A stretch of DNA of 64,000 nt from Mesorhabditis belari (Eukaryota > Nematoda > Chromadorea > Rhabditida > Rhabditidae): contig CAUEEP010000860.1 of NCBI GenBank assembly GCA_958450365.1, positions 62,001 through 126,000 of the forward strand, in the 5' to 3' direction. Shown here piece after piece: positions 22,912 through 36,200 of this stretch. The notes under the pieces were generated by a model. That model searched no databases and was not told the DNA's origin. It worked only from the letters and a program-made list of their open reading frames with translations. The position numbers were made by a program, and so were the translations under genes. The number at the start of each line of letters is the position of its first letter. Within the stretch, counting starts at the first letter, position 1.

Positions 22912-24223
22912 CGTATCCCAATCCCAAATGCCTTACTTTTATCCAGAGTAATCATTGTAGAGGTATCCAAACCCATCCAATCGCTCGATTCTAATCCACT
23001 ATTCTCTCAAGGCTTACCCAGAGTGATCCCATAAATGGCATGCTGCTGTAGTTAAAGTTTCCATTTATTTCAAAATGTTTTCAATCCGTTTCATAATCCG
23101 TTTCAACTCTTTCAAGGCTTAAGCACATCCTACAAACCTATAAACTGTTGTAGTTGTCTTTCAATTCCGGTTTATCTCAAAAGCTTGCTCCAAAAGCGAT
23201 TTCTTATGAGCACTTCAAAAGAATCCCCCTATTTGATGGGTATCCGGGGGGAGGTCGGCTATAAGAAGACCGAGGTCTTTGTCAACAATTACTCCTCAAA
23301 CCCCCCGAATGGATGAAGAGGCCAAGATGTGCTAAGCCATTGGGGAACAAATCTGTCCTTTCTCTCTCTTTCCATCCCTTGGGGGCACCAATATGTGTGC
23401 GGTGGATTGAACGGAGACCGGGGTGTTTTTGTGTCGATCTTTTCTGCGCTCAGTCTTTCCCTCCTTTGTCATTTCTCTGCACTCTCTCCGAATTCTCCAA
23501 TCTTTTCCCTCCCATACTTCCCCCTTTTTCATTCACTCATTCACTCAACTCACTCTCGTCTTTTCTTTTCTTTTCCCAGCAGTCACAGCCACACACAAAT
23601 GATATGTGAACTTCATCCCTCTTTTTCTTCTCATTTCCCCACTTTTCTTTGATTATTGCTTGTTTTTAGGCAATTACTTTGACTCATTAATCTCTTTTGA
23701 AACAATCGATAGCCAGATTTAGAGACTTAAGACTTTAGATCCATGACAAGAATCTCACTTGAGTCATACAGCACTAGTGTCCTACACAGGTCAAGCGTCA
23801 GTTTATCAAACTGATTTGATCACAAAACTGTGGCTAACCTGTCCACAAACTGGATTTTTTTTTTCTAGTACGAATAAATTTTTTGTTTTGCGAACTCTTG
23901 GATTTTCCGGTTCTGACCTTGGTCATCAGTTTTCAGATTCGACAATCGTGGTGGCCAATCGTCTTTCTCAAAGCGTCTTTCTAGCCTCTAAAAGGCAAAC
24001 TTTATTCATTCAAAAGACAACGAAAACCCACTCGAAAGGATATCAAAAAAATTCAATACTAATTCCATAAACAACAATTTAACTGGAATCGTCTCGAGGT
24101 GTCATTTCTTGTACGGGTGTGGTGGGTGAAATCGCAAGGATTCCGCCGGACGAGTTTCCCACTCCTCGGTGCTTTTCTTTTCCCGTCAAAGCCTCTTCGG
24201 CTCTTCGCTTCATCGCCGATTCG

Positions 24224-27200
24224 ATGAGCGCTCCAGGTGAACAAAAAAAAGAAAGTGATTTGAGGTTATAGCAAATGGCAAAAGCGGATTATTTATAGTT
24301 TTTAGACTTTTTGGTACTGATGGACAATCTTTGTACTTGTTAAGCAAATGAATTTTCTAAAAAGCATCCATTTTATCATTTTAAATTATCATTACCCTAT
24401 TCAAACTATCAGTTTTCATTGAATCAACCCAATTTTGACTGAGCCTTATGGTTTGAATAATACAAAGTTTGGACTGATTCAATTGAATTTGACTATTTGA
24501 GTAAAGTCTTCCCTTTTAGGGAAGCGATTAGTCAAGAGGAAACATTGTTGCAATTCTCATTTTGCAGGCTCATCATCGGCCTCGTGTTCGGATGACGAGA
24601 ATTCCCGATGTCCCGAGGAAAGCACGAAACTCGGCATTTGGGAGTGCGAGCCGATCTACTACTCGTTGCCCGGTCGAAATGACAAATCGCGCCGGGGAAA
24701 GGTTCGTCAAATCTAAAAATTTTAAAAATCTATTCTTTATCTCTTTATTCAAAGGTTATTGAATTCATTTTTTTGCCTTTTTCCACCCCAATTCTTTTCA
24801 AATCATTGAAAACTGAAAATTGATGCCAAAAAAGACCGTAACTTAAAATTTTTGAAATCTAAATCCGAATTAAAGCCGATTTTTGCCTCAAACTTACAAA
24901 ATCTCTAGTTTCACATTTTCAAACCTTAAAATTCAATTAGAATTTCAATCTATATTTTCATTTCTTGCAAGCTTTTCAAAATGAATAGTAAAATCTGGCT
25001 AAGATAGTTTTCCCAAACCCAAACTTCACAAACTCTTCCTTTCCCCCGTTTCCCCCTTCTTTCCGTTCCTTCTTTGTGTGTCACCTTCACCATTTTTAAC
25101 GCGCCATTCCCTGTTTGACCATATTCAATCAATTTTCCCTTCTTTTCTTTTTCTTCTTCTTTTCCTCTCACCCACTCGACCAGCTGCCCTTCTTCTCTTT
25201 CCCCCCTTTTCTCCAACGATCACTTGGTTGGTGTGTGCTACTGCTTTATACAGACCGCCTTTCTTTCTTTTTTTTCCTTTTATGGGTGACCTTTTTTCTT
25301 TTCTCCAACTCATGAAGGGTCTCTAAAAGAAAAGCAAAATGAAAACTACGCCTCAAAAACGGATTACCAATTAATTCGGAATTCGAAAAAAAGCCTTCAA
25401 AACAATTAGAATAAAATTAGATCACTTGGGATTTTGATTAACTTATTATTACAGTATTAAAATACTGCAATAGTACGCCATTTAGCTTATTATTACAATA
25501 TTAAAATACTGCAATAGTACGCCTAATTAAAAACGTTTTTCGATTTCAAGATTTACTGATCACTTGAGATCAAACAGTTTCACTTATTAGTACAGTATTC
25601 AAATACCGTACAGTTTCACTAGTTTTCTAGAGATTACGGTCATTAAAAAGTGCTTCGGTTTGAAGATTTAATGATGAGAACAATCTTGAGTTGAATAATA
25701 AAATTAGAGCACTAGCTTATTATCGATCTTGTAGCAACTTTTTGATATGATCATTTTGGGTGTTTTGGTGTAAAGATGACACCTTCTCTATTCTTATTCT
25801 CTATGTGACGATTTCCCAAGAGAGTTCCTTTCTCTTACCCCTTTTCCATATATTTTCCCCTCTTTTCGATAACGTAAACCCCTCCCCGTATAAGAAAGCT
25901 TATTGGGGTGGAGAAGATTAGTGTATGGAGATGTCAATTGAGGATTGGGGAAAGTGAAGAAGCTGGGGTAAGTGAAGAAGCTGGGGTAAGTGAAGAAGCT
26001 GGGGTAAGTGAAGAAGCTGGGGTAAGTGAAGAAGCTGGGGTAAGTGAAGAAGCTGGGGTAAGTGAAGAAGCTGGGGTAAGTGAAGAAGCTGGGGTAAATG
26101 ATCAGCTCATTGTTGGTAGTTTGTTCTTGGTAGCAATTTGGTAGCAATTATCCAATTTAACAATTATAGGTTTTTAAGGAATAGATCTTGAATCTTGAAG
26201 TAATCTTGTAATCTTGAAGATAGCTAACTTTTTAAAGAGCCAGTCAAATGTAAGCTTTCGATAGAGCAAGCTAAATCCTCGCTAAACTATGCCAGCAATG
26301 TACACGATCGACACATAACTCTCGCTTTTTTTGATAGATAGAGACAAGCATTGACACACACGCATTCAACCACCCTCAAGGACAAAGAATGAAAAGAGGA
26401 AAGAGGGGAAAGAGGGGAAAGAGGGAAAGAGACGTCTGTTTGCACATAGAAGAGTACTCGATTGGACGGGGGAGATCATTGGAGTGAGAGGAGGGAACGA
26501 TCCATCCATCCACATATGCACAGACACACACCCGACAACGGGACTCCAGCCAAGCGTAAAGAAGAAAAGCGAACCGCTTTTCCTCTTTGCGAAACCATTT
26601 GCTAGCTATGTTTGGACGGAAAGTTAAGACATAAGTTTTGGGCATTGGAAAGCTCTTTTAGAGCTGATCATTGAGCTCTTTTAGAGCTGATCATTTGTAG
26701 TCTCAGCTTTAAGCCCTAAAAGGATTTGGCTTGTTCAATTTTATCTCAAAGGGTTAGTCCGTTTTTCAAGAAATGCGAAGAACAAAGAACGAAGAATCGA
26801 GTTCAATGGAGTTGAAGCTTCAAAGTTCAAGAGTTTGATCAGCCATATTCAAACGATACATTTATCAACAGGCCACTCAACTAACCCTAGGATTGGATCT
26901 CTTTAAGTCGAGTAAACTTTTTGATTCTCATTATCAGAATAGTTTTTCAAACCTACACCATTCACTTGAGTTCTTCTCCTCATTCTTTATATCGACTTGG
27001 CGCAATTTGTTCCCGGTTTTGGGTTGTCTTTCACTCACTCTTTCCATTTCTTTTCATTTTATTGTTCTTTTCTTTTCCTCCACTCGTTCACCCATTCGTT
27101 GTTTTCCGTTCGAACACAAGACTAAAAGAGGGAAAAAGGAAATTGGCCCCTTGGAAAAGAGACGATGTCCGCCCATTTCTCGTAATTGTAATGACTCTTT

Positions 27201-30200
27201 TTGAACCAATCCTCTCAATTTTCAAACTCATTTATATATAAGTAAGCTAATTTTGAGTGATTCATTGATTCATAATAGTTTTAGATTAAAATCAAATCAG
27301 TCCATTCGTTTTTTAAAAAAGTGTCAACATTACTTATGTAATACAACATTACAAGAATCACTCATTTATTAGATATTATGATTTTGGTGAAATGAAAGAA
27401 GAATCCCGGCTTTTTAAGAGCAACAGATCAAAGGCGGGCAATTGAGAAGGGCGGTGTTCGCTTGAAGGGATCTCCTTCTCCCACTTGTTTCATCAAAAAA
27501 GAGGCAAAGGTCAAGAGAAACACCCCTATCCCGTTCACTTTTCCTTTATCTATTTCTTTTTCTTTCTCTATTTTTTCCTTTTTCTACTCCCCTCTGGGTA
27601 ATCCATCCCCTCGATTGGCTGGGTAAGCCTTTTGTTTTCTCACTCATAAGAGTCTCTCCTTTTCTCGTAGACAGGTGACCAGGGGGTAATTTATGACCAT
27701 CCTCTTTCCTACAAACTATCAAATATTGCGGAAAAGTGCAAAAACATAACAGCTTATTTAGAAGTGTTTTGAATTGAAATTGGAAATGAATTGAGGTACT
27801 GGAGAGACGAAGTTATTGTTATTGTAGTTATTGTAGCTTGTTTTAACTACAGTATCACTACTTTTTAAGCTTGAAGGTCCTAGGGATAGCAGAATTTTTA
27901 AGCTTGAAGGTCCTAGGGATAGCAGATTTCGATTTAGCAGATTTCGACAAATTGGCAATAAGGCAAGAAGATGAACGTTGAGCTCTCTCAGCTTTCATTT
28001 AAGCCCTGGGAATTCACGTTTCATATTTCCATGCATTAAATGAGATGGAAAGAAAGGGGAAAAGAGAAATGAGGATATGAGTGAAGGCGACAAACCGGGA
28101 AAGAAAAGAATGGAACGGATGGGTGAAAAGAGAAAGGAAAAGAGAAACGAAAAGAGAGAGGGATCCCCATTTGCATAGTGATTGGATTGGGGGTTGGAAA
28201 GTGAAGTGAATGAGAAGAAAAGAAGTCATTGGGGGAAAGCGAACAAGATAAATCAAAAGATTAAGCAAACGTTAATCAATATGTATTTCCAGGCCTACCG
28301 AAGCACGGGCGGCGGCGAGTGGCGATGCTTTGAGGCGCACGATGGGACGGTGTATCGAAAAGGGGACATCGTCTACGTGGAGACGACCGCCGCCGAACCG
28401 TATCTCATCGGATCGATTCAACACTTCAAAACGGTTAGTGGGAAATGAATGAAAGAATGAACAAGGGCTATGCTTACAGTACAAAATAATATTTTAAGTT
28501 GAGTACTAAGTCTTGCACCCTTCATTTCTAAATAAACAAGTTTCTAAAGTTTCAAACTACGAAATACCAACGAATTTCTTTCATTAGAAATGTTTATTGT
28601 TTACCTTTTTGTCATTTTAAAACAATTTTTAGTATTCTATAATAATTTGCGAGAAAGAAAACTGATATTTTTAAAAATATTGAAAAATGAGCAATTCGTT
28701 AAACAATTTATTCTGTATTTTGGTTGTAAACCTAACTTTTTGAGCACTATCTTTTTTCTTTTGACATTAAAATAGGTTTCATTGAAAGAAACGATCGAAA
28801 TCGCATCATCGAATGTCGTTCTCGTTTCGTTTCGTTTTTGAATACTCAGCTTTTTGAAATTAAATCTATAATGAAATCTTCAAATCTTTTCAGAAACTTT
28901 AAAAAGTCATTTGTACTTTAAAAAGTCATTGAAAAAGTCTATCTAAATATCTATCGATTAGGCTATTTAATGAAAAAAAAACCCGTATTTCATTTGATAG
29001 CTTGAGACTTATTCAATTAGAAAATGAAAGACTGAAAGACTGAAAGGTGAAAGACTTAATACTTAACCTAATAGTACCTTTTTACTGGTGTGAGTAGTAA
29101 TTAAATTGAGGTCAAGGCAAAGTTAAGCTAGAAAAAAAACTAGTCAACTTAAAGCAGTCAATTTCAGTCAATTTATCAAAAAAGCACTCAATTTCAGTCA
29201 ATTTGTCAAAAAAGCACTCAATTTCAAGTCAATTTGAGTCAAAGTCAAAGAGCAAAATATAAAATTTGACTCTAAACACTTCTTTTAAGTTGATAGCTAC
29301 CAAATTTTGCTTAAACACTTTTGCACCTTTAAACCTTTAAATCTAAGCCTCAAAAATTCAAAACCCAGATTGGCTTTTAACTGGCTTTTAACTGGCTTTT
29401 AACTGGCTTTTAACTGGCTTTTAACTGGCTTTTATCTGGCTTTTAACTGGCTTTTATCTGGCTTTTAACTGGCTTTTATCTGGCTTTTATCTGGCTTTTA
29501 TCTGGCTTTTATCTGGCTTTTAACTTGGCTTTAATTTGGCAAGTCATCTTTTTTGACTTTTTTGTCAATTCACCTATTGTAAAAACTTTAAAAGAACCAT
29601 TTCGCCTATTGCCTGGATTAGGCAATATTAATTGGATTAATCAAGTTCTTAAATCTCATAAAAACGTATTCAACAAACTTTCGCATTTCTACCCACCGTT
29701 TCCCATTATTCCCACCATCGTCATTGTGTTTTAGTCTTATTTTTTTTCCTTTTTCCTCCCTTTAAGACCGATAATAAGTTCCCGTTGCCTCAGGGAATGA
29801 ACAAGAGAAATTGGGGGTTCTTTTTTGACCCGATTCCCGAATATATTTCTTTTCACACACAGGGAAGACTCTTAGCCGATAAATGTGTACATGAGCAAAA
29901 GCAAATAAACTTTTTCTCGTCTCCCCTTTCCTTCAATCCAAACACAAACATTCGATAGGCAAATAATATGAGAGACGCGTTTTTTTTTGGTTTCCTTTTT
30001 GATTTTGACTAACAAAATAATGATTTGATTGAAGTTGAGAGTAGTATGGAAAGGAAACAAGAAATGTTTGAGTTCTACAAAGTCATCCTCTTCGCTCATC
30101 ACAATATTTCTAACTAAACTTTTATTATGGTACTGTAATGAGATTGGGAAGCAATATTGAGTCTAAGCAATTGAGTCTTTTTTTCAAAAGCAATATTGAG

Positions 30201-33200
30201 TCCTTAAAACAGGAATGTTCTGATAGACAATCTGGCCATAAGAAATCGCTTATCTATTCTCTAAAGTTCTCAATTTCTCGCCAATTCTCTCAAAATCCAT
30301 CATCTTCTAATTAGTCATGCCGAATTTTGATGTGTGTCGATGCGCTCGAAGATATTGGCCGAGAATTGCATGTGAGCAAAGAAAAGAGAACAGAGAGATG
30401 TCCATTGTGTGCTCAAGGGTTAATGGGTTGTGGAGAAGAAAAGGGGAAAGAGGGAAGAGGGAAAGAAGGAAAGGGGGAAAGAGGGAAAGAGTGCCCCCGA
30501 AAAGGACAGCCTGATATACCCGATTGGCCGTGCGGAGTATACCCGATTGACAATGCGGACGGGAGAGACGCCAACAAGCGCCTCTTTCACTCATCCATTG
30601 CACCCCCCATTCACTCTTCCCACTTTTTGAAAAACCCCCGACACCAATATATTTCTTCACAGATATTTCTGGGGAAATGAATGAAAAGTGATAAGAAAAG
30701 GAGACAGTCCATTTAAAGGGAAATCAATGGGGAAATGGAGAACACGAGTTTCCCGGGAGGGATCGGCAATTCTAAAGGAGTATGACTAAGCCTTAGATGA
30801 GCAATAAAACCAGTCAAAATCTGAACAAAGCTCAAATACGTAGCTAAATAGCTAAGTAATTCACCACAATTCAAGGTGATACGATAGACTTTTTGAATCC
30901 CAGCTAAAGGGTTTAAACTCTGGTTTATTGTTCATCGTTTACAAAATACCCCTTGCTATCTAGTGCTTTCAAAAGCCAAGACCAAGGCTAGAACAAGACT
31001 AGAGCCAGACCCAGGCCAGGGCCAGATCTAGGTCAGCTCTGGGCAAGTAAGCTTAGAGACCTGGATCCGACGACCAAGCTCTAATCTTGCCTTACCTGGA
31101 TTGGCTTGGCTTGGCCCTAACCCGGTTGAAACATCGCTGTTAATATCTGAAGCTATACAAGACGTAGAACTTCTTTACCTACACCTTGGTACAAAAAGGA
31201 ACCTTCCTCAGATCTCACAATCAGCTTTTTACCAACCTTTGACTTTGTTTACAAATCAAGTGCATTAGCAAGGTGCTGTTCCCATTTCCGACACATTTCC
31301 GACACCAAGGTATACCCCAGTCAGTCGATTCTCCCACATTGATCACATTTTCACATTCAATGACCAACAATAACTAATAGTAGATCGATGAGCCATCGGA
31401 TAGGGCTAGCTGGTCTTTTTTTCCCTTCTTTTTCTTTGGCTTTCCCAGTCGTTAGACCCTTTTTGGAAGAAAAAAAAGGGGAAAAGCAATAGAGTGTGCG
31501 TTCGTTTCCCGTGTGAAGGGGAGGGGACATTGAGCAGAAAAAGAACTCCTCACAGCCTCGATTTCCTCCTTTTTTCCTTTTTTCCTTTTTCCCCTTTGCC
31601 CCCCAAATGCGGGAGAATGGAATGTCGCTATGGGTGGGGGGACATTGAAAATCATTCTTGGAGTTGGAAATTAAGAATGAGACTTTAGAAAGTTGCGTAA
31701 CTTGTCAGTAGTCAGTTATTAGGATTGAGCTGTTAGATTGAGTTGATCCTGGACCTGCAGGGATTTTGCCTTAAAGTCAATCTCATAATCAACAACCATT
31801 AGCATCAATGGGTAAAGGAGTGAAAAGGGTCACCAGATGGTCTCTTTTTCCTCAAAATGATGAGAATGAATGGAAGAAATTGGATAGGGGATTGAGAAGA
31901 AATGGCTACTTATCTAAACAATCGATGTTGAAGATTTTGGAAATGATATAGACTTGGTCACCAAGCATTTAATGTCTAGTACGATAATCCAGTGTTAGTT
32001 TTAGAGTTTTACTTGTGTCAAGAATACTCTAGAACTTAACAAGTCTAGTAATAGTCCTATGATCAAGCTACACTACTGGACAATGAAATATCATATTTGA
32101 AAAACGATCGTCACTTTCGCGCGTCTGTAACTCCCTTGTCTTTACCGTATTTCTAAATATTAATATTACCTATTTAATATTAATATTAGAGTTTAAACTA
32201 TTAGTGTTATACATTCTCTGAAAGCTCTTTTCAAGGGCTACACGATGGTAATATTAATATTTAGAAATACGGTAAAGACAAGGGAGTTACAGACGCGCAA
32301 AAGTGGCGATCGTTTTTCAAATATGATATTTCATTGTCCAGTACTGTATATAGGTCAAGTACCATAGTACCTAGCTCTAGCACAGTAGTCTATTGAATTT
32401 AATTTGTATTTGGATTTAGCTTGTAGATTTGTTTTGTAAGGGCATTTATTAAACCAGCTTAAGCCATTGGCTTTATTGAAGCTTTCTAGTTAGTCAAATT
32501 TTTGAACTACAGGTTTTGGACAAAGGGTCAAAGGGTGGAGCCTGGTCAAAGCAGGATTTGTCTAGCTTTCATATGAAGATATAATTCTAAAGATATTATT
32601 ATATTATTATATATAATTCTGAAGATATTTGATAATCAGATTTCACACCTCTAAACAAGCAGTTTTCTGAAAAGAGGGAGTGGGTGCGCACTCCGCTCGG
32701 TCTATCAAGTATGCGGTGACCCATTGTGCGGTTTCTGTCGATCGTTTTTTTTGGGAAAGGGGAAAAGAGGAATGGATGGGTGAGGGATCCACTAGAGAAG
32801 AGAAAAGAATCATCCCTGACCATTCCTCTTTTTTGCCGTCTTATGGAACAACTCGTCTCCAAGAGATCCAACAGAAAGAGAGGGACTAATCGCTTATTCA
32901 ACCGCGTCAATCCCCTTTTCGGTGACTCTACACACCCAGAAATACCCCAAGGGATGATTTTGAGATTAATGAAAATAGAAGGGTGAACAAGATTGCAAGA
33001 TTTAAAAAGAGCCAGAGAAAAACTAGAGAAAAACTAGAGAAAAAAAACTGGATGGCTAGGTCTTTGTTCAAGTGCTTAGAAACAGAGCAGTGAAAGTTTA
33101 TAAGTAATGCAATGCAAAACAATGCAATCTACTCACTTTAATTCAATCTCCCATTGTAGTTTAACGTTGTAGTAGTTTAACGTTAAGACCAGTGCTGCTA

Positions 33201-36200
33201 TTAGACCAAAATTTCCAGGCCAAGTCAGGCTAAGCCAAAGCCAGCTGGGATACTGTAGAGAGACTGATAGATAGTCAGATTTCTTTAGTTTCATCAGATT
33301 CTACTTTTCTCGTAATATTTCCCAATCACTAATACTTTCTATTTTCTAGTCTATCCCTCTTTCAAGTTTTTTTCTCGAAACAATGAGCGCTCATGATTCC
33401 GCATGGTTATTCGGGTTTACTCCGCACGGCAATCGGGTATATGAAGGAAAGGATTTCGAGGGGGAAATGGGAAAGGAAGAGAGGGGAAGAGAAGGGAAGA
33501 GAAAGGAAGAGAAGGGAAGAGAAGGGAAGAGAAGAGACAGAGTGTGGCGCCGTCTTGTTTATGGCCTATCAAGTTGCGTGTTGCTCTTTCTTTCCCCCTT
33601 TCTTTCTCATGTTCTCTCCTTTTTTCAGTGTCTCTTTCACCCTCGAATCGCCACTCTTTTCCCCCCTTCTATCCTCTTTTCAATGTTTGTCAACGGAAAT
33701 CGAAAAAGGGGGACTGTCGACTAAATGGTCTACGCTGACTAGGATAACATTTGCGTATAGTTAGACTAGGTAGAGAACAGTATTATTACAGTACAAATTC
33801 AGTATTGCATATGCAGTAACAGCAGTAATTCATACACTCGTTCCGTTGAAACGAAAACTATCCACTCTTGATGTTTAAACAATTCTAAAGAGTCTATACC
33901 GATAAATCGCCTAAAGTTGCTGTACTTTTTAGGAGCAGTTACGGTGTAGTGATTAGCGTCGCCATTCATAAGTGTTGATCAGTTCATAAGCCTTGCAGTT
34001 CATAAGCCTTCATTCGACTCCGGCTTCGGATTTCCAAGCTAGAGTGCTGAAATCTGCTACAGATAAGCATCATAGCTATTCAGCCATAGTTTATGCACTC
34101 TATAATGATGACGATAGCTTCTCTTGAAATGTTCCTTTATGTGAGCCTAATCATAGCATCAAACCCGATCGATTCTTTTTCTAAAGTCTCCCCTTCATAC
34201 ACCCCAAGAAATGGTGGGTAATTAGCGTAGAGAAGAGATGAACTGAAGACTCTCTCAAGACTCAAGAGATCCCCTTGTCACCCACTATTTCTTTCTTTCT
34301 TTTTCAAGAGATCCTTTCTCTTTTTCCAATCGGCAGATCATAAAGGATTATCCGTTGATGCTCTCCAAAAGCGGCTTACCACTTTTTTTCCAACCGATAT
34401 GAATCTATCGAAATGAAAATACACACATTAGAGTTAAAGTAGCGATCTTAAAAACGAATAAGCTAATTGTTAGCTATATTTTGAGATAAATTATTGAAGA
34501 TTTTAGAACTAGACAATTGCAACATTGTCTAACAATTGCTAGCTAGCTGTCTTTTTAAGTACAATACAAACAGAAGTAGCGAATCCCGACCTAGCTTATA
34601 TTATTCCCAGTCAAACTTTTCCAGTTTTCCTTGTATAAATTGTTGGGTATAATACCAAGTACAGTAGAAAAGCAAAACAGCAAAGCAAAGAAAAGAAAAG
34701 AAATACAGTAGAAAAGCAAAACTCTATATGAATCTCGAAAATTTCAGACGAAACGCGACCAGCTGAGCGTAAAGTTGCACCGATTTTATCGCGCCGATGA
34801 TGTGCCTGAGGTGAGTGAAGGAGGGTTTCGTTTTCGATTTCGATAGCTATTCAGCTATAGCTTTTCTTGAGGGGTCAATAAATTTGAGAAATTTATTGAA
34901 TTTCCCTTTTTTCACAATCTTTTGAACACAATTGTGCGAGATGAGTCAGTGCTTTTGTGATTCGGCAGATTGATTGTTTTGATTTGAGCATTTGGAAAAA
35001 CGATTTGAACCACGTTCTCTTGCAAGTTTGAAACAAATATTGTAGAGTTGCATATAAAATTTTTTGATAGGACTTATAGCTAGATAGGAAAGGATCAAGT
35101 TTAGGAAGTATTTCGTATTTTTTCAGGATTCTCTCTCGTTGATTCTTCAAGAACGGGGCGAGCTCGAATTAGAACAAGAGCAACAGGATCAATTGGAACA
35201 AGTAAATTTCTTTAATTGATTTGATTTAGCTTACTATCTTTAGCTTCTTTAGCTTCTTTAGCTTATTTAGCTTCTTCAGCTTATTTAGCTTCTTTAGCTT
35301 ATTTAGCATCTTTAGCTTCTTTAGCTTATTTAGCTTATTTAGCTTACTATCTATTTCTTACTAGAAAAAGATACTACGTCAAGGTGAAACTTTGAAATGA
35401 AAGCTATGAAAGCTATGAAAGCTATGAAACTATGAAACTATAAAAGCTATTAAAGCTATCAAAGCTATCAAAGCTATCAAAGCTGATACTTTATAGAATC
35501 AGCCATACTGTTTCCAAGCTTGGTTTTAATTTTTAAAAAGGATAACTCTTATATCAAAAGGGCATAGTTTCTTTCCTTGATTTAAATAATTTTTTGAAAT
35601 GAATGCAAAATCATTTCCAGGCTCATCAACGAGAAGTTTTCTCGTCAGAGAACGCGCAAACCTACTCGATCGCTGCTCTCAGGTTTATCAATTTTCGAAA
35701 TATTTTAAATTACATCTTTTCATCTTTTTCAAATCTTTTCCTCTTAATTTTAGCTTTGATTTTCTTAAACAAGTTCTTTTTTTCTTTGAATTTTATTTGA
35801 ACATTCATCGAATCATTTAACAAAATCATTTTGACAATTCAACTGATCAAAAGCCTGTCAATTTCTGAAAGATAATTGATCAACTCGAACTTTTTAGACA
35901 GATGCTTATAGGGCTTTGAAATCTCATCTGCCTTTCACTACCTCTTTTTCTTTTCTGAACAACTTTATTAATCTCATCAACACTGCCAAATCCTTGTTCC
36001 ATGACTTTCCAACAGGGTAATTTCATCACTGTCAGCTTTAGAAATATCTGACGAATCTCTTTTCTACAAAGTACAAGCTAGATCAATGAGTTCAACAGCT
36101 AACTCTAGATTTCGTGATGTTTTGAAAAAGAGAAACGGAGAGAATTGACACTATTGCAATATCTTTGAAAAGGGGAGAAGCGGCGAGAAAATGAAATCAG

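Larger units (their letters stand above)
9278..24223. other. About 15 kb with no supported gene
   Basis: Between the minus-strand secreted-protein gene and the first exon of the egl-27-like gene I find no exon chain with conserved protein motifs. Reading frames here are short, pyrimidine- or purine-driven (poly-Phe/Ser/Pro or Lys/Glu), or sit inside repeats. What is present: tandem repeats, a LINE tail, a transposase relic, a hairpin, a MITE, tRNA-like sequences, two more copies of repeat A, and pyrimidine- or purine-rich blocks such as 10730-11040, 11900-12130, 17000-17130, 21080-21240, 21940-22220 and 23330-23590. The blocks could be regulatory sequence of the egl-27-like gene, but that is inference. 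Confidence 0.6.

Noticed and set aside
24080..24223. In-frame extension upstream of the egl-27-like ATG (EIARIPPDEFPTPRC)
   Set aside because: Open only back to a TAA near 24080 with no good splice acceptor; the ATG at 24224 is the simpler start, though an extra upstream exon cannot be excluded.
25794..26147. Frames reading TYPSFF or EEAGVS repeats
   Set aside because: Caused by the 18-bp minisatellite being a multiple of three; it lies inside an intron.
11140..29531. Regular repeats considered as CRISPR arrays
   Set aside because: Units are contiguous without unique spacers and the genome is eukaryotic.
30307..30680. Overlapping frames of 117 codons on both strands
   Set aside because: GA-rich block; composition-driven open frames with no motif, inside an intron of the egl-27-like gene.
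33383..33764. Frames of 113-123 codons, Arg/Glu/Lys-rich
   Set aside because: Due to a GGGAAGAGAA tandem tract; within intron 3 of the egl-27-like gene.
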